Shown piece after piece: positions 16,794 to 26,794 of a DNA stretch of 64,000 bases. The DNA lies in assembly GCF_001747105.1 (NCBI RefSeq), contig NZ_MDGQ01000005.1, positions 2,170,001 to 2,234,000 of the forward strand, read 5' to 3'. The notes beneath the pieces were generated by a model. That model was not told the DNA's origin. It saw only the letters and a program-made list of their open reading frames with translations, and did not search any database. The translations under genes and the position numbers were made by a program. The first letter of the stretch is position 1; each line of letters starts with the position of its first letter. The DNA comes from Roseivirga misakiensis (GTDB taxonomy: Bacteria; Bacteroidota; Bacteroidia; Cytophagales; Cyclobacteriaceae).

Positions 16794-18017
16794 TTGACCT
16801 TTTCAGAACTCAATTTACACGAAGACGTGCTTTCCGGTTTAGACGCCATGGGCTTCAAAAACCCAACACCAATCCAACAGGCAGCCATTCCACTAATTAT
16901 CGACAATAAGGACATTATTGGCTGTGCACAAACTGGCACAGGAAAAACCGCCGCCTTCCTCTTACCATTAATGCATAAAATTGCCGAAAGTGGCGCATCA
17001 GACGAGCATATCAATACAATGATCATTTGTCCGACACGTGAATTGGCAGTTCAAATTGATCAGCAGCTTGAAGGCCTGAGCTATTTTAGTGGCATTACGT
17101 CCTTGCCAGTTTATGGTGGTGGTGATGGCGCAGGTTTCACGCGCGAAAAAAACGCGCTGGCCAAAGGGACTCATATCGTGATCGGTACGCCAGGTAAGTT
17201 AATCTCGCACCTAAACCTTGGTTATGTAAAAGTAGACCAACTAAAACATCTCGTACTCGATGAGGCCGATCGAATGTTGGACATGGGGTTTCATGAGGAT
17301 ATCATGAAAATCATTACCCACTTACCTAAAGAACGACAGAACCTGCTTTTCTCCGCGACTATGGCCCCAAAAATCCGAAAGATGGCCAAGGAGATTTTAA
17401 AGGACCCTGAGGAAATCAATATCTCTATATCTAAACCTTCTGAGAAGATCACTCAAGTAGCTTTCCTAACCTATGATGCGCAAAAAATAGACTTAGTAAA
17501 ACACTTGTTGCGATACGGAGATATCCCAAGCCTCATTGTATTTACCTCACGTAAGTCCAAAGTGCGCGAAATTACGCGAGCACTTCAAAAAGAGGGCTTT
17601 GAAGCAAAAGGTATTTCTAGTGATCTGGAGCAAACCGAAAGAGAAAACATACTCCGAGAATTTAAGAACAAGTTATTGCCGATCATCGTGGCAACAGATG
17701 TTATCTCAAGAGGAATTGATGTCGACAATATCGACATGATCATAAATTATGACGTGCCCAATGACGCGGCTGACTACGTGCATAGAATAGGCAGAACAGC
17801 TCGTGCTTCCTCTGAAGGTGAAGCGGTGACTTTCATCAATGAAGACGACCAGGAAAACTTCCAGAAAATCGAGGACCTAATCGAAGCGGTGGTGAGGAAA
17901 GTTCCTATGCCTGCCTCTATCGGCGAGGGCCCAGAATACAATCCTAAAAAATTTGCAGGCCGCGGTCGTGGTAAGAAATCATATGGCGGCAAAAGACGAA
18001 ATTTCAAGAAAAGGTAA
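16794..18017 (+). CDS. DEAD-box RNA helicase (RhlE/CsdA type)
   Basis: This ATP-dependent RNA helicase of 407 residues probably acts in ribosome assembly, RNA turnover or cold adaptation. Motifs in order: Q motif GFKNPTPIQ, Walker A AQTGTGKT, PTRELA, LDEADRM, SAT, VATDVISRGID and HRIGRTARA. The C-terminus is a short basic Gly/Arg/Lys tail (GRGRGKKSYGGKRRNFKKR) for RNA binding. The start is the unusual codon TTG at 16794, because the conserved TFSELNLHEDVL needed before the Q motif begins there and no ATG precedes it. A hairpin terminator follows. Confidence 0.93.
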   Translation: MTFSELNLHEDVLSGLDAMGFKNPTPIQQAAIPLIIDNKDIIGCAQTGTGKTAAFLLPLMHKIAESGASDEHINTMIICPTRELAVQIDQQLEGLSYFSGITSLPVYGGGDGAGFTREKNALAKGTHIVIGTPGKLISHLNLGYVKVDQLKHLVLDEADRMLDMGFHEDIMKIITHLPKERQNLLFSATMAPKIRKMAKEILKDPEEINISISKPSEKITQVAFLTYDAQKIDLVKHLLRYGDIPSLIVFTSRKSKVREITRALQKEGFEAKGISSDLEQTERENILREFKNKLLPIIVATDVISRGIDVDNIDMIINYDVPNDAADYVHRIGRTARASSEGEAVTFINEDDQENFQKIEDLIEAVVRKVPMPASIGEGPEYNPKKFAGRGRGKKSYGGKRRNFKKR

Positions 18018-18023
18018 AACAAA

Positions 18024-18067
18024 AAAATCGGCTTTTCGGATCACCAATGACACAAAAAGCCGATTTT
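18024..18067. terminator. Terminator between the helicase and convergent permease genes
   Basis: A 13-bp stem (AAAATCGGCTTTT at 18024-18036 with its complement at 18055-18067) encloses an 18-base loop between two converging genes, with A/T tracts on both sides. Confidence 0.7.
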
Positions 18068-18088
18068 CAATTACTTAAAACACCCCCT

Positions 18089-20824
18089 TTATTCGTATCG
18101 AAGAGAATCGACAGGGTTCAAACGCGCTGACTTTATTGTCTGATAACTTATCGTCAATACAGCGACTCCAAGGACGGCCACAAGCGCGATTACGAAAATA
18201 AATGGATCGAGCGTAGTCCGATACTCAAATCCTTGTAACCATCGATCCATCGCGAAGTATATTATCGGCCAAGAAATGATATTAGCTACGAATATGAGGA
18301 TGACAAACTCCTTTGAGAGCATATAAAAGACACTCTTTACGGAAGCTCCTAACACTTTCCTTACTCCTATTTCTTTCGTCTTTTGCATGGCCATAAAGGC
18401 GGAAAGTCCAAATAAGCCCAAACAGCCAATTACAATCGCTAAGACTGAAAATACCGAGAACATAGACTGAAACTGCTGTTCTGATTCGTATTGATTATTA
18501 AAAAACTCGTCTAAAAAGAAGTAATCAAATGGGTTTGCAGCATAGACCCTATTCCATTGCTCTTCTATAACACCTAATGCTTCCGGAATAGCATTCGCCT
18601 CCACTTTAATCAGGAAGTACTCAGACCATTGCGGGTCTAACAGCAAAATCGAAGGGGCGGCCTTAACTCGAAGGGATTCATGGTTATAATCTTCAACAAC
18701 CCCCACTACAATACCTGCTTGACCAAAATTCTCTAAGACGATCGTCTGATTAATGATGTCTTCGGGGTTCTGATACCCTAAAAGTTCTGCCCCTGCCCTT
18801 GTTAAAATCACAGCAGTATCGGCATCACTTGGGAATTCACGCGAGAAATTTCTACCTGCGACTATCTCCATTCCTAAAGTTTCGATCAAACCGTAGTCTC
18901 CTCCCATTAAATCCATAGGTCGAGCGTCGGTCGATATTTGATTGTAAGTTCTCACATCACCTTTAAATCTTAATTTCTTCCCAGGGACCATGCCACTTGT
19001 AGAAACAGATTTAATATTGGCGTTTGCTCTGAGCTCTTCTTGGAATGTGTTTATCTGTCTGGTTATACCTCCTGGTGTAGTATCCGCAATTGCTGCTCTT
19101 TCCACCACAATCGTCTGTTCTAAATCAAAACCAAGATCGGCACTTTGCATATAATTCATTTGCTTATATACCGTCAAGGTCCCAATAATCAGTGCGGCCG
19201 AAGTTGCAAACTGAAATACAACTAACCCTTTCCTTAAAAAGACACCAGTACCAGAATTTCTAAATTTACCTTTAAGCGTACTTACAGGTTTGAAAGAAGA
19301 CAGAACCAAAGCTGGATAAAAACCTGAAACCATAGACCCAATCAAAAAGACTACAGCCAGTGCGGCCCAAATCAATTGATTTTCCCAGATCACAACCGAC
19401 CTGGGGATACCACTAATTTGATAGAAAGCTGGCAAAACGAGTAGTACGATTCCGAGAGCCAGCACCACCGCCAATAAATTAACGACCACCGACTCGAAGA
19501 GAAACTGCCTGATTAATTGCCCTCTTAGTGAACCTAATACCTTACGGATGCCAACTTCTCTAGCGCGATCTAAAGAGCGTGATGTGGCTAAGTTTACGTA
19601 ATTAACCCAAGCGATAACAATGATGAAAACCGCTATGATTGATAAAAATGTAACCGGTTCGGAATCTCCATTTAACTCTGCTTCATCCGATAATTTAGAA
19701 TCTAAGTGAATTCTATTCAGTGGTTGCAAATGCATGATATGTTGCGCATTCTGCTCTGCTAACCGTGGCATGTTTTTATCCACCATGGCTGGAAGCTTCG
19801 CCGAAAGGGCTTTTATATCGGTATTGGGTTGAACTTTCACATAGGAGTAGAAATCTTTTCTCACCCAACCAGTCTTATATCTTGTCAAAGCGCCGTCCCA
19901 CCGTCCATAGATTGTAGGCGTAGAAATAAGCACATCATACTTCAGATGTGTATTGGCCGGCAAATCCTTAAAAACACCAGTTATCACACAATTTTCATTG
20001 TTTCTATCGTCGTCTCGAAGTCGCAAGCGTTTACCAACCGCTGGTTCATTACCAAAGTACTTCTTCGCTGTACTTTCAGAAATAACCATAGTATAGGGCT
20101 CCATCAAAGCCTTTTCCGCATCACCATCTATCATGTCTACATCGAAAAATGATAGAAAGGTTGGGCTGGCGTACAGGAACTTTTTGTGTTTTAGTTTTAT
20201 AGGTTGTAACTGACCCTCCTCGTATGTAATCACAATGTTGTTTTTGGCACCCATATTATAGGCATGAGCCCATTCAATTACCTCTGGATAGTCGTTGACC
20301 ATACTTTCGGCAACTGGGGGATAATTTTCGGCACTGTGATAAACGAACTCGCCGTTTACTTGGAGCTCAAGGCTCACACGATACATATTTTCCGCACCAT
20401 CGATATGATTTTCATAGCTCCTTTCAAAGCTGACGTAATGGAATATCAAAAGAGCACCAGCTATACCGATCGCTAGACCTGAGATATTAATAAAGGAGTA
20501 AACCCTATTTTTCAGAAGGGCTCTGAGCGTGATTTTTAAATAGTTTGAGAACATAACATTGTTATTTATCCTTCCTCCCTGATAGTGAGGTTGGTTTTGA
20601 CCTGATTTTAACTTTTCAATTAATAAATAGCCTCTGAACGACCGAATTACTGTCCAGAGGTAAAGACGCTTAGCTTTAGATAGGCCTATACGCTCAATAT
20701 TGAGCATAAATTCCTCATCCAAATCGCCTACAATCTCTTCCTTCCATCGATCGGGACAGAAAAGATTGAGTATCCATTTTGCCAATTTTGGTGGCTTATT
20801 CACATTATTACTGTTGTAATACAT
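18089..20824 (-). CDS. Large MacB/FtsX-type ABC transporter permease with PadR-linked prefix domain
   Basis: The 911-residue protein begins with an approximately 85-residue cytosolic prefix (PPKLAKWILNLFCPDRWKEE, GDLDEEFMLNIERIG), which is the permease prefix domain seen when such permeases are paired with PadR regulators. Two MacB-like periplasmic core domains and FtsX domains follow, with membrane helices near 110, 390-530, 790-830 and 870-900, and the repeated motif AREVGIRKVLG / TKEIGVRKVLG. No ATPase is encoded beside it; family members use an LolD/MacB-like ATPase. It overlaps the PadR gene by 17 bp, so PadR probably controls it. The substrate is unknown. Confidence 0.9.
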   Translation of the reverse strand: MYYNSNNVNKPPKLAKWILNLFCPDRWKEEIVGDLDEEFMLNIERIGLSKAKRLYLWTVIRSFRGYLLIEKLKSGQNQPHYQGGRINNNVMFSNYLKITLRALLKNRVYSFINISGLAIGIAGALLIFHYVSFERSYENHIDGAENMYRVSLELQVNGEFVYHSAENYPPVAESMVNDYPEVIEWAHAYNMGAKNNIVITYEEGQLQPIKLKHKKFLYASPTFLSFFDVDMIDGDAEKALMEPYTMVISESTAKKYFGNEPAVGKRLRLRDDDRNNENCVITGVFKDLPANTHLKYDVLISTPTIYGRWDGALTRYKTGWVRKDFYSYVKVQPNTDIKALSAKLPAMVDKNMPRLAEQNAQHIMHLQPLNRIHLDSKLSDEAELNGDSEPVTFLSIIAVFIIVIAWVNYVNLATSRSLDRAREVGIRKVLGSLRGQLIRQFLFESVVVNLLAVVLALGIVLLVLPAFYQISGIPRSVVIWENQLIWAALAVVFLIGSMVSGFYPALVLSSFKPVSTLKGKFRNSGTGVFLRKGLVVFQFATSAALIIGTLTVYKQMNYMQSADLGFDLEQTIVVERAAIADTTPGGITRQINTFQEELRANANIKSVSTSGMVPGKKLRFKGDVRTYNQISTDARPMDLMGGDYGLIETLGMEIVAGRNFSREFPSDADTAVILTRAGAELLGYQNPEDIINQTIVLENFGQAGIVVGVVEDYNHESLRVKAAPSILLLDPQWSEYFLIKVEANAIPEALGVIEEQWNRVYAANPFDYFFLDEFFNNQYESEQQFQSMFSVFSVLAIVIGCLGLFGLSAFMAMQKTKEIGVRKVLGASVKSVFYMLSKEFVILIFVANIISWPIIYFAMDRWLQGFEYRTTLDPFIFVIALVAVLGVAVLTISYQTIKSARLNPVDSLRYE

Positions 20825-21137
20825 AGCTTGGTATGGCGTTCCAAATACCTTCTCTTAAAGACTTCGCCTCCTTTAAATTCTTAACACCATAAGGTGTTAT
20901 AAAAAAAATACGCTTGCGCTTTCCACCCCTAACCTTGGTCGCCTCTCCTAGCTTTGAGCTGAGAAAGCCCTTTTTCTCCAACCGATATAGTGTAGCGTGA
21001 ATCGCACTTAAGTTTATAGTTCGGTTAGTTCTTTTCTCGACTTCTTGTTTGACTGAAATACCGTAGCCAGATTCTTCCAGCATGGCCACAGTTAGCAGCA
21101 CCACCTCTTCGAACTCACCCAGATATGTACCTTTCAT
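20808..21137 (-). CDS. PadR-family transcriptional regulator
   Basis: A 109-residue winged-helix protein typical of small PadR regulators. It starts with MKGTYLGEFEEVVLLTVAML, has the recognition region TNRTINLSAIHATLYRLEKKGFL and the wing GGKRKRIFFITPYG. It is encoded just ahead of and overlapping the permease gene. A perfect 8-bp dyad directly upstream of its start codon is a good candidate for its own operator, which fits the usual PadR autoregulation. The inducing signal is not known. Confidence 0.92.
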   Translation of the reverse strand: MKGTYLGEFEEVVLLTVAMLEESGYGISVKQEVEKRTNRTINLSAIHATLYRLEKKGFLSSKLGEATKVRGGKRKRIFFITPYGVKNLKEAKSLREGIWNAIPSYVLQQ

Positions 21138-21138
21138 T

Positions 21139-21170
21139 TCTATATTTTATTATTATGCAAATAATATAGA
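21139..21170 (-). promoter_or_regulatory. Candidate PadR operator
   Basis: TCTATATT (21139-21146) and its exact complement AATATAGA (21163-21170) are separated by 16 bp and lie 1-33 bp upstream of the PadR start codon. The arms are AT-rich, as in many PadR operators, and the position overlaps where the promoter must be. Confidence 0.5.
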
Positions 21171-21428
21171 TGCAAACTAGGTACTTTTTTAAACTTCTCC
21201 TTATTCAACAAGAAAAAAATCACCGCTTATCTGTAAGACTTACTTACAGTGAAGACTGCATTTTATAGAAAACGTTACCCCGGATGACATTCTTTTACAT
21301 GTTTTTCGGTATCCGTTCAAGTTTAAAACCTTCCGTAGAGCCAGAAATTTATCACTCTCCTCATTTTCCAATGAACCTCTGAACATATTCTGCGGACATT
21401 TAGACTGCAACAACTCAAATAGCAATCC

Positions 21429-23897
21429 ATGAAAAACTTCACGCTCGCCCTGAGGGTTTTACTGAAAAATAAGTTCTACTCTCTCCTCAATATCCTCGGC
21501 CTAGCTGTCGGTTTGGCTGTCGCCATTATAATTTTTCTTTATGTAGAAAGTGACATGAGCTTCGATAAACAGCACGACAATCATGCACAGATTTTTAGAG
21601 TCGAGTCGAATTTTATCGTAGGAGAAAAAGAAGACAAATTCGCGTTTGTCTCTCAGTTCTTACCAAAAGCTTTAAAGGCTGACTACCCCGAAATTGAGAA
21701 TTACGTCAGATTCAGGTCAGCCGGAAAATTACTGATAGACTTAGACGGTCGTAAATTTTATGAAAACAACGTCTTTTATGCTGATTCTTCGACCTTTACG
21801 ATGTTCGACTATGAGTTGATTCAGGGTGACCCAGAAACCGTTCTAGATGAGCCAAACACCGTGGTCCTGTCTCAGAGCTTAGCACAAAAATATTTCAATA
21901 GCCAAGATGTAATCGGCAACACGATCAAAACACCGACTGGACAATTCAAGGTTTCTGGGATCATGGCAGACCTGCCTGAAAATGTCCATATGACCTTCGA
22001 TGCCCTATTATCCTATGAATCTTTACAGACCAATAAGGAGTTATTAAAACTACAGGAGCAGCAAGGCGGCCTTTGGAGCCCAACCGATTTTGCTTACTTA
22101 CTTTTCCCAAAGAATTACGATACAGAAACTCTTCAGGCCAAATTCCCCGAGTTTTACGAAAAGCATATGGCGCCAATCGCCAAACTCATCAATTACAAAG
22201 GGGTATTTGAAATTGATTTAACGAACATAGCGGATACGCACTTTAATCCTACTCCGCCACAATTTGATTATCCGACGGGTAATAGAACTTATACTTACGC
22301 ATTTACAGCAATCGGCATTTTTATATTGCTTTTAGCAAGTATCAATTATATGAACTTAGCCTCTGCCCGCTCCACGAGTAGATCTAAAGAAGTGGGGATC
22401 AGAAAAGTGATGGGGTCGACCAAAGGTGCTTTAGTTACCCAATTCCTTAGCGAATCAATAATCATTGCCTTAGTCTCAATGATTTTTGCCTTCGGATTAG
22501 TAGCGCTTTTAGTAAACGGGATCGGTATTGGTGACTTAATGGGTAAAACACTCATTTTCAATCCTTTCAGCAATCTCACCATGACGATCGGTACGCTACT
22601 AGTAACCATTATTATTGGAGTGCTTTCTGGACTCTACCCCGCTTTTTATCTATCGGCAATAGCACCAGTCAGAGCGCTTAAAGGAGTAAATAAAAGTGGT
22701 CCGAAAAGTATGAATATGCGCAAAGTATTGGTCGCCTTTCAGTTTTTCATATCTATCGCGGTGATTATCTCTACGCTGTTGATGAAGGATCAAATTGAGT
22801 TTTTAAACAACAAAGATTTAGGCTTTAATAAGGACAATGTGGTGATTATTAACACTCAAGACACCGCCATGAGCAATCGTGTTGAGTTTGTCAAAGCTGA
22901 GTTGAAACAGAACCCAGGTGTTATTAATGTTTCGGATGCCATTATTGTTGGTGGAGATACCAATTTAGGAAATAACCTCTTGGGCGCGTCAAAATCCTTA
23001 ATTCGTGCGCAAGCTGCAGACTCCAGCATTATTGATGCGACATTTCCTGTGCTTTTTGTTGGCGACGACTATGCAGAAACCATGGAAATAGATTTTGTTG
23101 AAGGTAGAGATTTTGACAAAGATCAACCTTCTGACAGAACTAGAGGGGTGTTGGTAAATGAAGCCATGGTTAAAAATATGGGCTGGGATACCGCCATTGG
23201 GAAAGAGTTAGGTCTACCTATTCCTGGTGTTCAACCAAGCAAAGTGATCGGTGTAGTGAAGGATTTCAATGCATTTTCATTGCATACCAGCGTAGAACCG
23301 ATGGTTATCTTTCACTACGATTTCAATCCATTTTTGAAGGCTCAAGGCGGCCTGCCTTCTTTCCTGATACATGTAAGAGGCAACTCTATCAAAGAAAGCA
23401 TGGAGTTTTTAGAGCAGAAATTCTTGGAATTAGACCCAAGTCATCCGTTTGAGTATCGTTTTCTAGATAGCAGAGCGGAAGAGTTGTATAAAGAGGATGC
23501 CAGACAAAGTAAATTATCGGGTCTTCTATCCTATATCTGCATATTTATATCGTGTCTTGGACTGCTGGGATTGGCTTCTTACAGTACTTCGCAGCGCATA
23601 AAAGAAATTGGTGTGCGAAAAGTATTAGGCGCCTCTGTCTTCCAGCTTGTTTATATGATTTTTAAAGACATTTTGGTGCTGATCGTGGTCGGATTTATTA
23701 TTTCAGTTCCAGTAGCCTACTATGTTATTGAGCAATGGCTGCAGGAATTTGCTTATCAAATGCCACTCGTTCAAACACTCATTCTGTCGGCTGTATTATC
23801 TGGTTTATTGTCAATCTTGGTGTCTTTTATTACGGTGAGTTATCATTCCTTGAAAGCGGCAAGCCAAAATCCGATTCGAGCATTGCGTTATGAATAG
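21429..23897 (+). CDS. MacB/FtsX-type ABC transporter permease
   Basis: This 822-residue inner-membrane protein is a double MacB_PCD-FtsX permease without an ATPase domain. The first helix follows a short basic start (MKNFTLALRVLLKNKFYSLL, NILGLAVGLAVAI); further helices are near 285-310, 335-365, 380-410, 430, 695-720, 740-765 and 780-810. The motif SKEVGIRKVMG appears in the first half and IKEIGVRKVLGAS in the second. It is a close paralogue of the next gene and ends with the same SYHSLKAASQNPIRALRYE-type tail. Such proteins move lipids, peptides or lipoproteins; substrate unknown. A hairpin terminator follows. Confidence 0.9.
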   Translation: MKNFTLALRVLLKNKFYSLLNILGLAVGLAVAIIIFLYVESDMSFDKQHDNHAQIFRVESNFIVGEKEDKFAFVSQFLPKALKADYPEIENYVRFRSAGKLLIDLDGRKFYENNVFYADSSTFTMFDYELIQGDPETVLDEPNTVVLSQSLAQKYFNSQDVIGNTIKTPTGQFKVSGIMADLPENVHMTFDALLSYESLQTNKELLKLQEQQGGLWSPTDFAYLLFPKNYDTETLQAKFPEFYEKHMAPIAKLINYKGVFEIDLTNIADTHFNPTPPQFDYPTGNRTYTYAFTAIGIFILLLASINYMNLASARSTSRSKEVGIRKVMGSTKGALVTQFLSESIIIALVSMIFAFGLVALLVNGIGIGDLMGKTLIFNPFSNLTMTIGTLLVTIIIGVLSGLYPAFYLSAIAPVRALKGVNKSGPKSMNMRKVLVAFQFFISIAVIISTLLMKDQIEFLNNKDLGFNKDNVVIINTQDTAMSNRVEFVKAELKQNPGVINVSDAIIVGGDTNLGNNLLGASKSLIRAQAADSSIIDATFPVLFVGDDYAETMEIDFVEGRDFDKDQPSDRTRGVLVNEAMVKNMGWDTAIGKELGLPIPGVQPSKVIGVVKDFNAFSLHTSVEPMVIFHYDFNPFLKAQGGLPSFLIHVRGNSIKESMEFLEQKFLELDPSHPFEYRFLDSRAEELYKEDARQSKLSGLLSYICIFISCLGLLGLASYSTSQRIKEIGVRKVLGASVFQLVYMIFKDILVLIVVGFIISVPVAYYVIEQWLQEFAYQMPLVQTLILSAVLSGLLSILVSFITVSYHSLKAASQNPIRALRYE

Positions 23898-23917
23898 GAT
23901 TAAAATTACTTAGACTT

Positions 23918-23947
23918 AGAGGTCATCGGGTTATGCCGATGACCTCT
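23918..23947 (+). terminator. Terminator after the first tandem permease
   Basis: A 12-bp stem (AGAGGTCATCGG with CCGATGACCTCT) and short loop lie 20 bp after the permease stop, followed by ACTTTTTAA. The second permease therefore probably has its own promoter. Confidence 0.75.
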
Positions 23948-24122
23948 TACTTTTTAAGTTGTACGAATTCGTTCATAATCAAGTGCGATTCCGCACAAAG
24001 TCAATTTCAATTGTCAAATTGAATAATTTTAATTCATTGATTAACAGATAGTTAAGTCGTAAAATACATTTTGGTATGCTTAGTGCTAAAAGTTGGCAGA
24101 GTTAGTACGTACCAACCTATCT

Positions 24123-26594
24123 ATGAAGAACATAACTTATGCCATTCGGGTATTACTTAGAAACAAGTTCTATGCATTTCTCAACATTTTTGGTCTAGCC
24201 ATTGGGCTAGCTGTGAGCATTATTATTATGCTATATGTTCAAAGTGATTACAACTTTGACAAATCTCATGAGCAATGGGATCAGCTTTATAGAATTGAGT
24301 CCAAATATTTCATTCCTCCAAAAAACGACGAGTTTGCCCTTACGCCGACTACCCTGGCGGATTTAATGCAAGAGGAATTTCCAGAAATACTGTCCTATAC
24401 AAGGTTTCAGAATACTGGACAGATCCTTTTCAGAATAGAGGATAAGAATTTCTACGTCGATGATGTTTATCTATCTGATTCCTCCACCTTTAACATGTTT
24501 ACACACAAATTCCTGAAAGGTGATCCGAAAACTGCGTTGGTAGAACCTAATAGTTTGGTATTGACAAAAAGCACGGCCGAAATGCTTTTTGGTGCACAAG
24601 ATGCGCTTGGTCAAATAGTGAAAACTGATGCCAATACATTTAATGTAACTGGGGTCATTGAAGATGTTCCTTCAAATGTACACCTAAGATTTAATGCACT
24701 GATTTCTTTTACCACAGCTACTTCTGGTCAGCCTGCCTTAACAGCTCAGCAGAAAGCTAACCAACTCTGGAACATTGCTTTGTACTCGTATATCAAGCTT
24801 CCTAAGAACTACGATATCAACAGTATCTATCAGAAATTCCCAGCATTTTATGATAAATACATGAGTCCAATTACGGCACAAGTGCCTTCTTTGAGAGAAG
24901 CTTCTTTCAGCCCTCGCCTGGTACCGCTGAATGAGATCCATTTCAATTCTCAGGTACAATACGATTTACCAACAGGGAATAAGGCCTACACGAACGCTTT
25001 TATGGCTATCGGTCTATTTGTATTGATTCTCGCAAGTATCAACTACATGAACCTAGCCACCGCTAGAGCGACAAAAAGGTCTAAAGAAGTGGGTATTAAG
25101 AAAGTATTGGGCTCATCGAAAGGTAAACTTGTTTCTCAATTCTTGAGCGAGTCGATAGTAATCACTCTGGTTTCTTTATTGGTAGCTATTCTCATTGTGA
25201 ACCTTCTGATTTACGGTACTGATTTGAATGGCCTATTGAATAAAGAGCTGACTTTGGACTTTATGAATAACAACTTATTGCTATTTGGTTCTCTCGGCAC
25301 AGCGATCGTCTTGGGTATATTATCTGGTCTTTACCCTGCTTTTTACTTGTCGACCATTTCTGTTTTAGTTGCTATGAAGGGCTCCGTAAAATCTGGCCCT
25401 AGAAGCTTATTTCTAAGAAAAATACTCGTAGGCTTCCAGTTTTTTGTATCGATCGGCGTGGTGATTTCTACGCTTTTGATGAGTAATCAAATCACCTTTA
25501 TGAGACAAAAGGACATTGGTTTTAATAAGGACAATGTCATCATAATTCCAACTCGCGACACGTTGGTTAGCAGTCGATTAAAAGTCATTCAAAATGAGCT
25601 AAAGCAAAATCCAAATATTGTTGATGTAACCACTGCCACTGGTATGAATATTACCACTTCTAATGCTGTGGGTAACAGGCTTATAGGTGGTGGAAGACAA
25701 CTCTTGCTTGTTCAAAGCACCGATACTGTCATGAAAACGGATACGTACAACGTGATGTTTACGGGCGAAAACTATGTCAACGCCATGCAAATGACGATTA
25801 AAGAAGGACGTGATTTTGATGAAAATATTCCAACAGATTTGACTAATGGTGCTTTGGTAAACGAGGCTATGGTAGAATATATGGGTTGGAAAAACCCAAT
25901 TGGCAAGAAAATTCAAAATGCGGGACCAAATAGCCCAGTATTGAGGGTTTTAGGTGTAATTAAGGACTTTCATGCGTTTTCACTGCATGTGAAAGTGGAA
26001 CCAACGGTTATCTTCAGGTATGAGCGCTTCGGCACAATAACTCAAACCAGACCATCGGTAGTTGTACATGCTAAGGCTGGAAAGCTGCAACAAACTCTTG
26101 ATTACTTAGAAAACAAATATGCCGAAGTTGATCCTAGTCATCCATTTGAGTTCGGCTTACTTGATAACCAAGCAGAGATGCTCTATCGCGCAGATAAGAA
26201 ACAAAGTACGCTAACCGCTGTCCTTTCCTACATCTGTATACTGATATCTTGTTTGGGGCTATTAGGCCTCTCTTCTTATACCACGGCCACGCGGATCAAA
26301 GAAATTGGAGTAAGAAAAGTTCTAGGCGCAACGGTAGCCCAACTTGTATTTATGGTATTTAAGGACATCATGATACTGGTATTGGTCGGTTTTGCGGTGG
26401 CAGCACCTGTGGCCTATTTACTGATTGAGGATTGGCTACAAGTGTTCCAATACACGATGAATTTACCAACGGTTATTATCGGAGCAGCGGGTGTCGCTGG
26501 CGCATTGGCTCTCGTGATTGCTTTCCTTACGGTCAGTTATCACTCTTTAAAAGCGGCCAATCAGAACCCTGTGAAAGCATTACGATACGAATAA
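24123..26594 (+). CDS. MacB/FtsX-type ABC transporter permease (paralogue of the preceding gene)
   Basis: The 823-residue protein has the same architecture as its upstream neighbour: helix 1 in NIFGLAIGLAVSIIIMLYV, a long MacB-like periplasmic domain, three central helices with SKEVGIKKVLGSSKGKL, a second periplasmic domain and three final helices with IKEIGVRKVLGATVAQL. The two are clearly a tandem duplication. I start at the ATG at 24123; a TTG ten codons upstream is in frame but adds nothing conserved. No ATPase is adjacent, so they may share one encoded elsewhere. Confidence 0.9.
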   Translation: MKNITYAIRVLLRNKFYAFLNIFGLAIGLAVSIIIMLYVQSDYNFDKSHEQWDQLYRIESKYFIPPKNDEFALTPTTLADLMQEEFPEILSYTRFQNTGQILFRIEDKNFYVDDVYLSDSSTFNMFTHKFLKGDPKTALVEPNSLVLTKSTAEMLFGAQDALGQIVKTDANTFNVTGVIEDVPSNVHLRFNALISFTTATSGQPALTAQQKANQLWNIALYSYIKLPKNYDINSIYQKFPAFYDKYMSPITAQVPSLREASFSPRLVPLNEIHFNSQVQYDLPTGNKAYTNAFMAIGLFVLILASINYMNLATARATKRSKEVGIKKVLGSSKGKLVSQFLSESIVITLVSLLVAILIVNLLIYGTDLNGLLNKELTLDFMNNNLLLFGSLGTAIVLGILSGLYPAFYLSTISVLVAMKGSVKSGPRSLFLRKILVGFQFFVSIGVVISTLLMSNQITFMRQKDIGFNKDNVIIIPTRDTLVSSRLKVIQNELKQNPNIVDVTTATGMNITTSNAVGNRLIGGGRQLLLVQSTDTVMKTDTYNVMFTGENYVNAMQMTIKEGRDFDENIPTDLTNGALVNEAMVEYMGWKNPIGKKIQNAGPNSPVLRVLGVIKDFHAFSLHVKVEPTVIFRYERFGTITQTRPSVVVHAKAGKLQQTLDYLENKYAEVDPSHPFEFGLLDNQAEMLYRADKKQSTLTAVLSYICILISCLGLLGLSSYTTATRIKEIGVRKVLGATVAQLVFMVFKDIMILVLVGFAVAAPVAYLLIEDWLQVFQYTMNLPTVIIGAAGVAGALALVIAFLTVSYHSLKAANQNPVKALRYE

Positions 26595-26619
26595 GACAAC
26601 AACTGGTCAATCTCAAAAC

Positions 26620-26649
26620 AAAAAAGGCTTCTTTCGGGAAGTCTTTTTT
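26620..26649 (+). terminator. Terminator after the second tandem permease
   Basis: The stem AAAAAGGCTTC / GAAGTCTTTTT with loop TTTCGG and a T tract begins 26 bp after the permease stop codon. Confidence 0.75.
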
Positions 26650-26676
26650 ATTGGAGTTAATTGCGCTGTGGACATA

Positions 26677-26710
26677 AAAAAAGAGACATCTTGTATGATG
26701 TCTCTTTTTT
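26677..26710 (-). terminator. Probable original terminator of tRNA-Ser, displaced by the inserted cassette
   Basis: A perfect 14-bp stem (AAAAAAGAGACATC with GATGTCTCTTTTTT) and 6-base loop lie 1 bp from the outer tRNA-end copy. If the cassette is removed between the two repeats, this hairpin comes to lie right after the 3' end of tRNA-Ser, exactly where a tRNA terminator is expected. It could also end transcription from the permease side. Confidence 0.7.
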
Positions 26711-26711
26711 T

Positions 26712-26726
26712 GCGGAGAGAGGGGGA
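26712..26726 (-). repeat. Attachment-site direct repeat, outer copy
   Basis: gcggagagaggggga is identical to 29340-29354, the 3' end of tRNA-Ser. The following bases (cttg against ttcg) differ, so the copy covers the acceptor strand and part of the T stem only, as expected for a tRNA-end attachment site. Confidence 0.75.
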
Positions 26727-26794
26727 CTTGCTTACTCTCCCGCTTATTTCTTCGTTTCTGCGTCATATAAGCTGTTTTTAAGCCTTTTTCAAAA

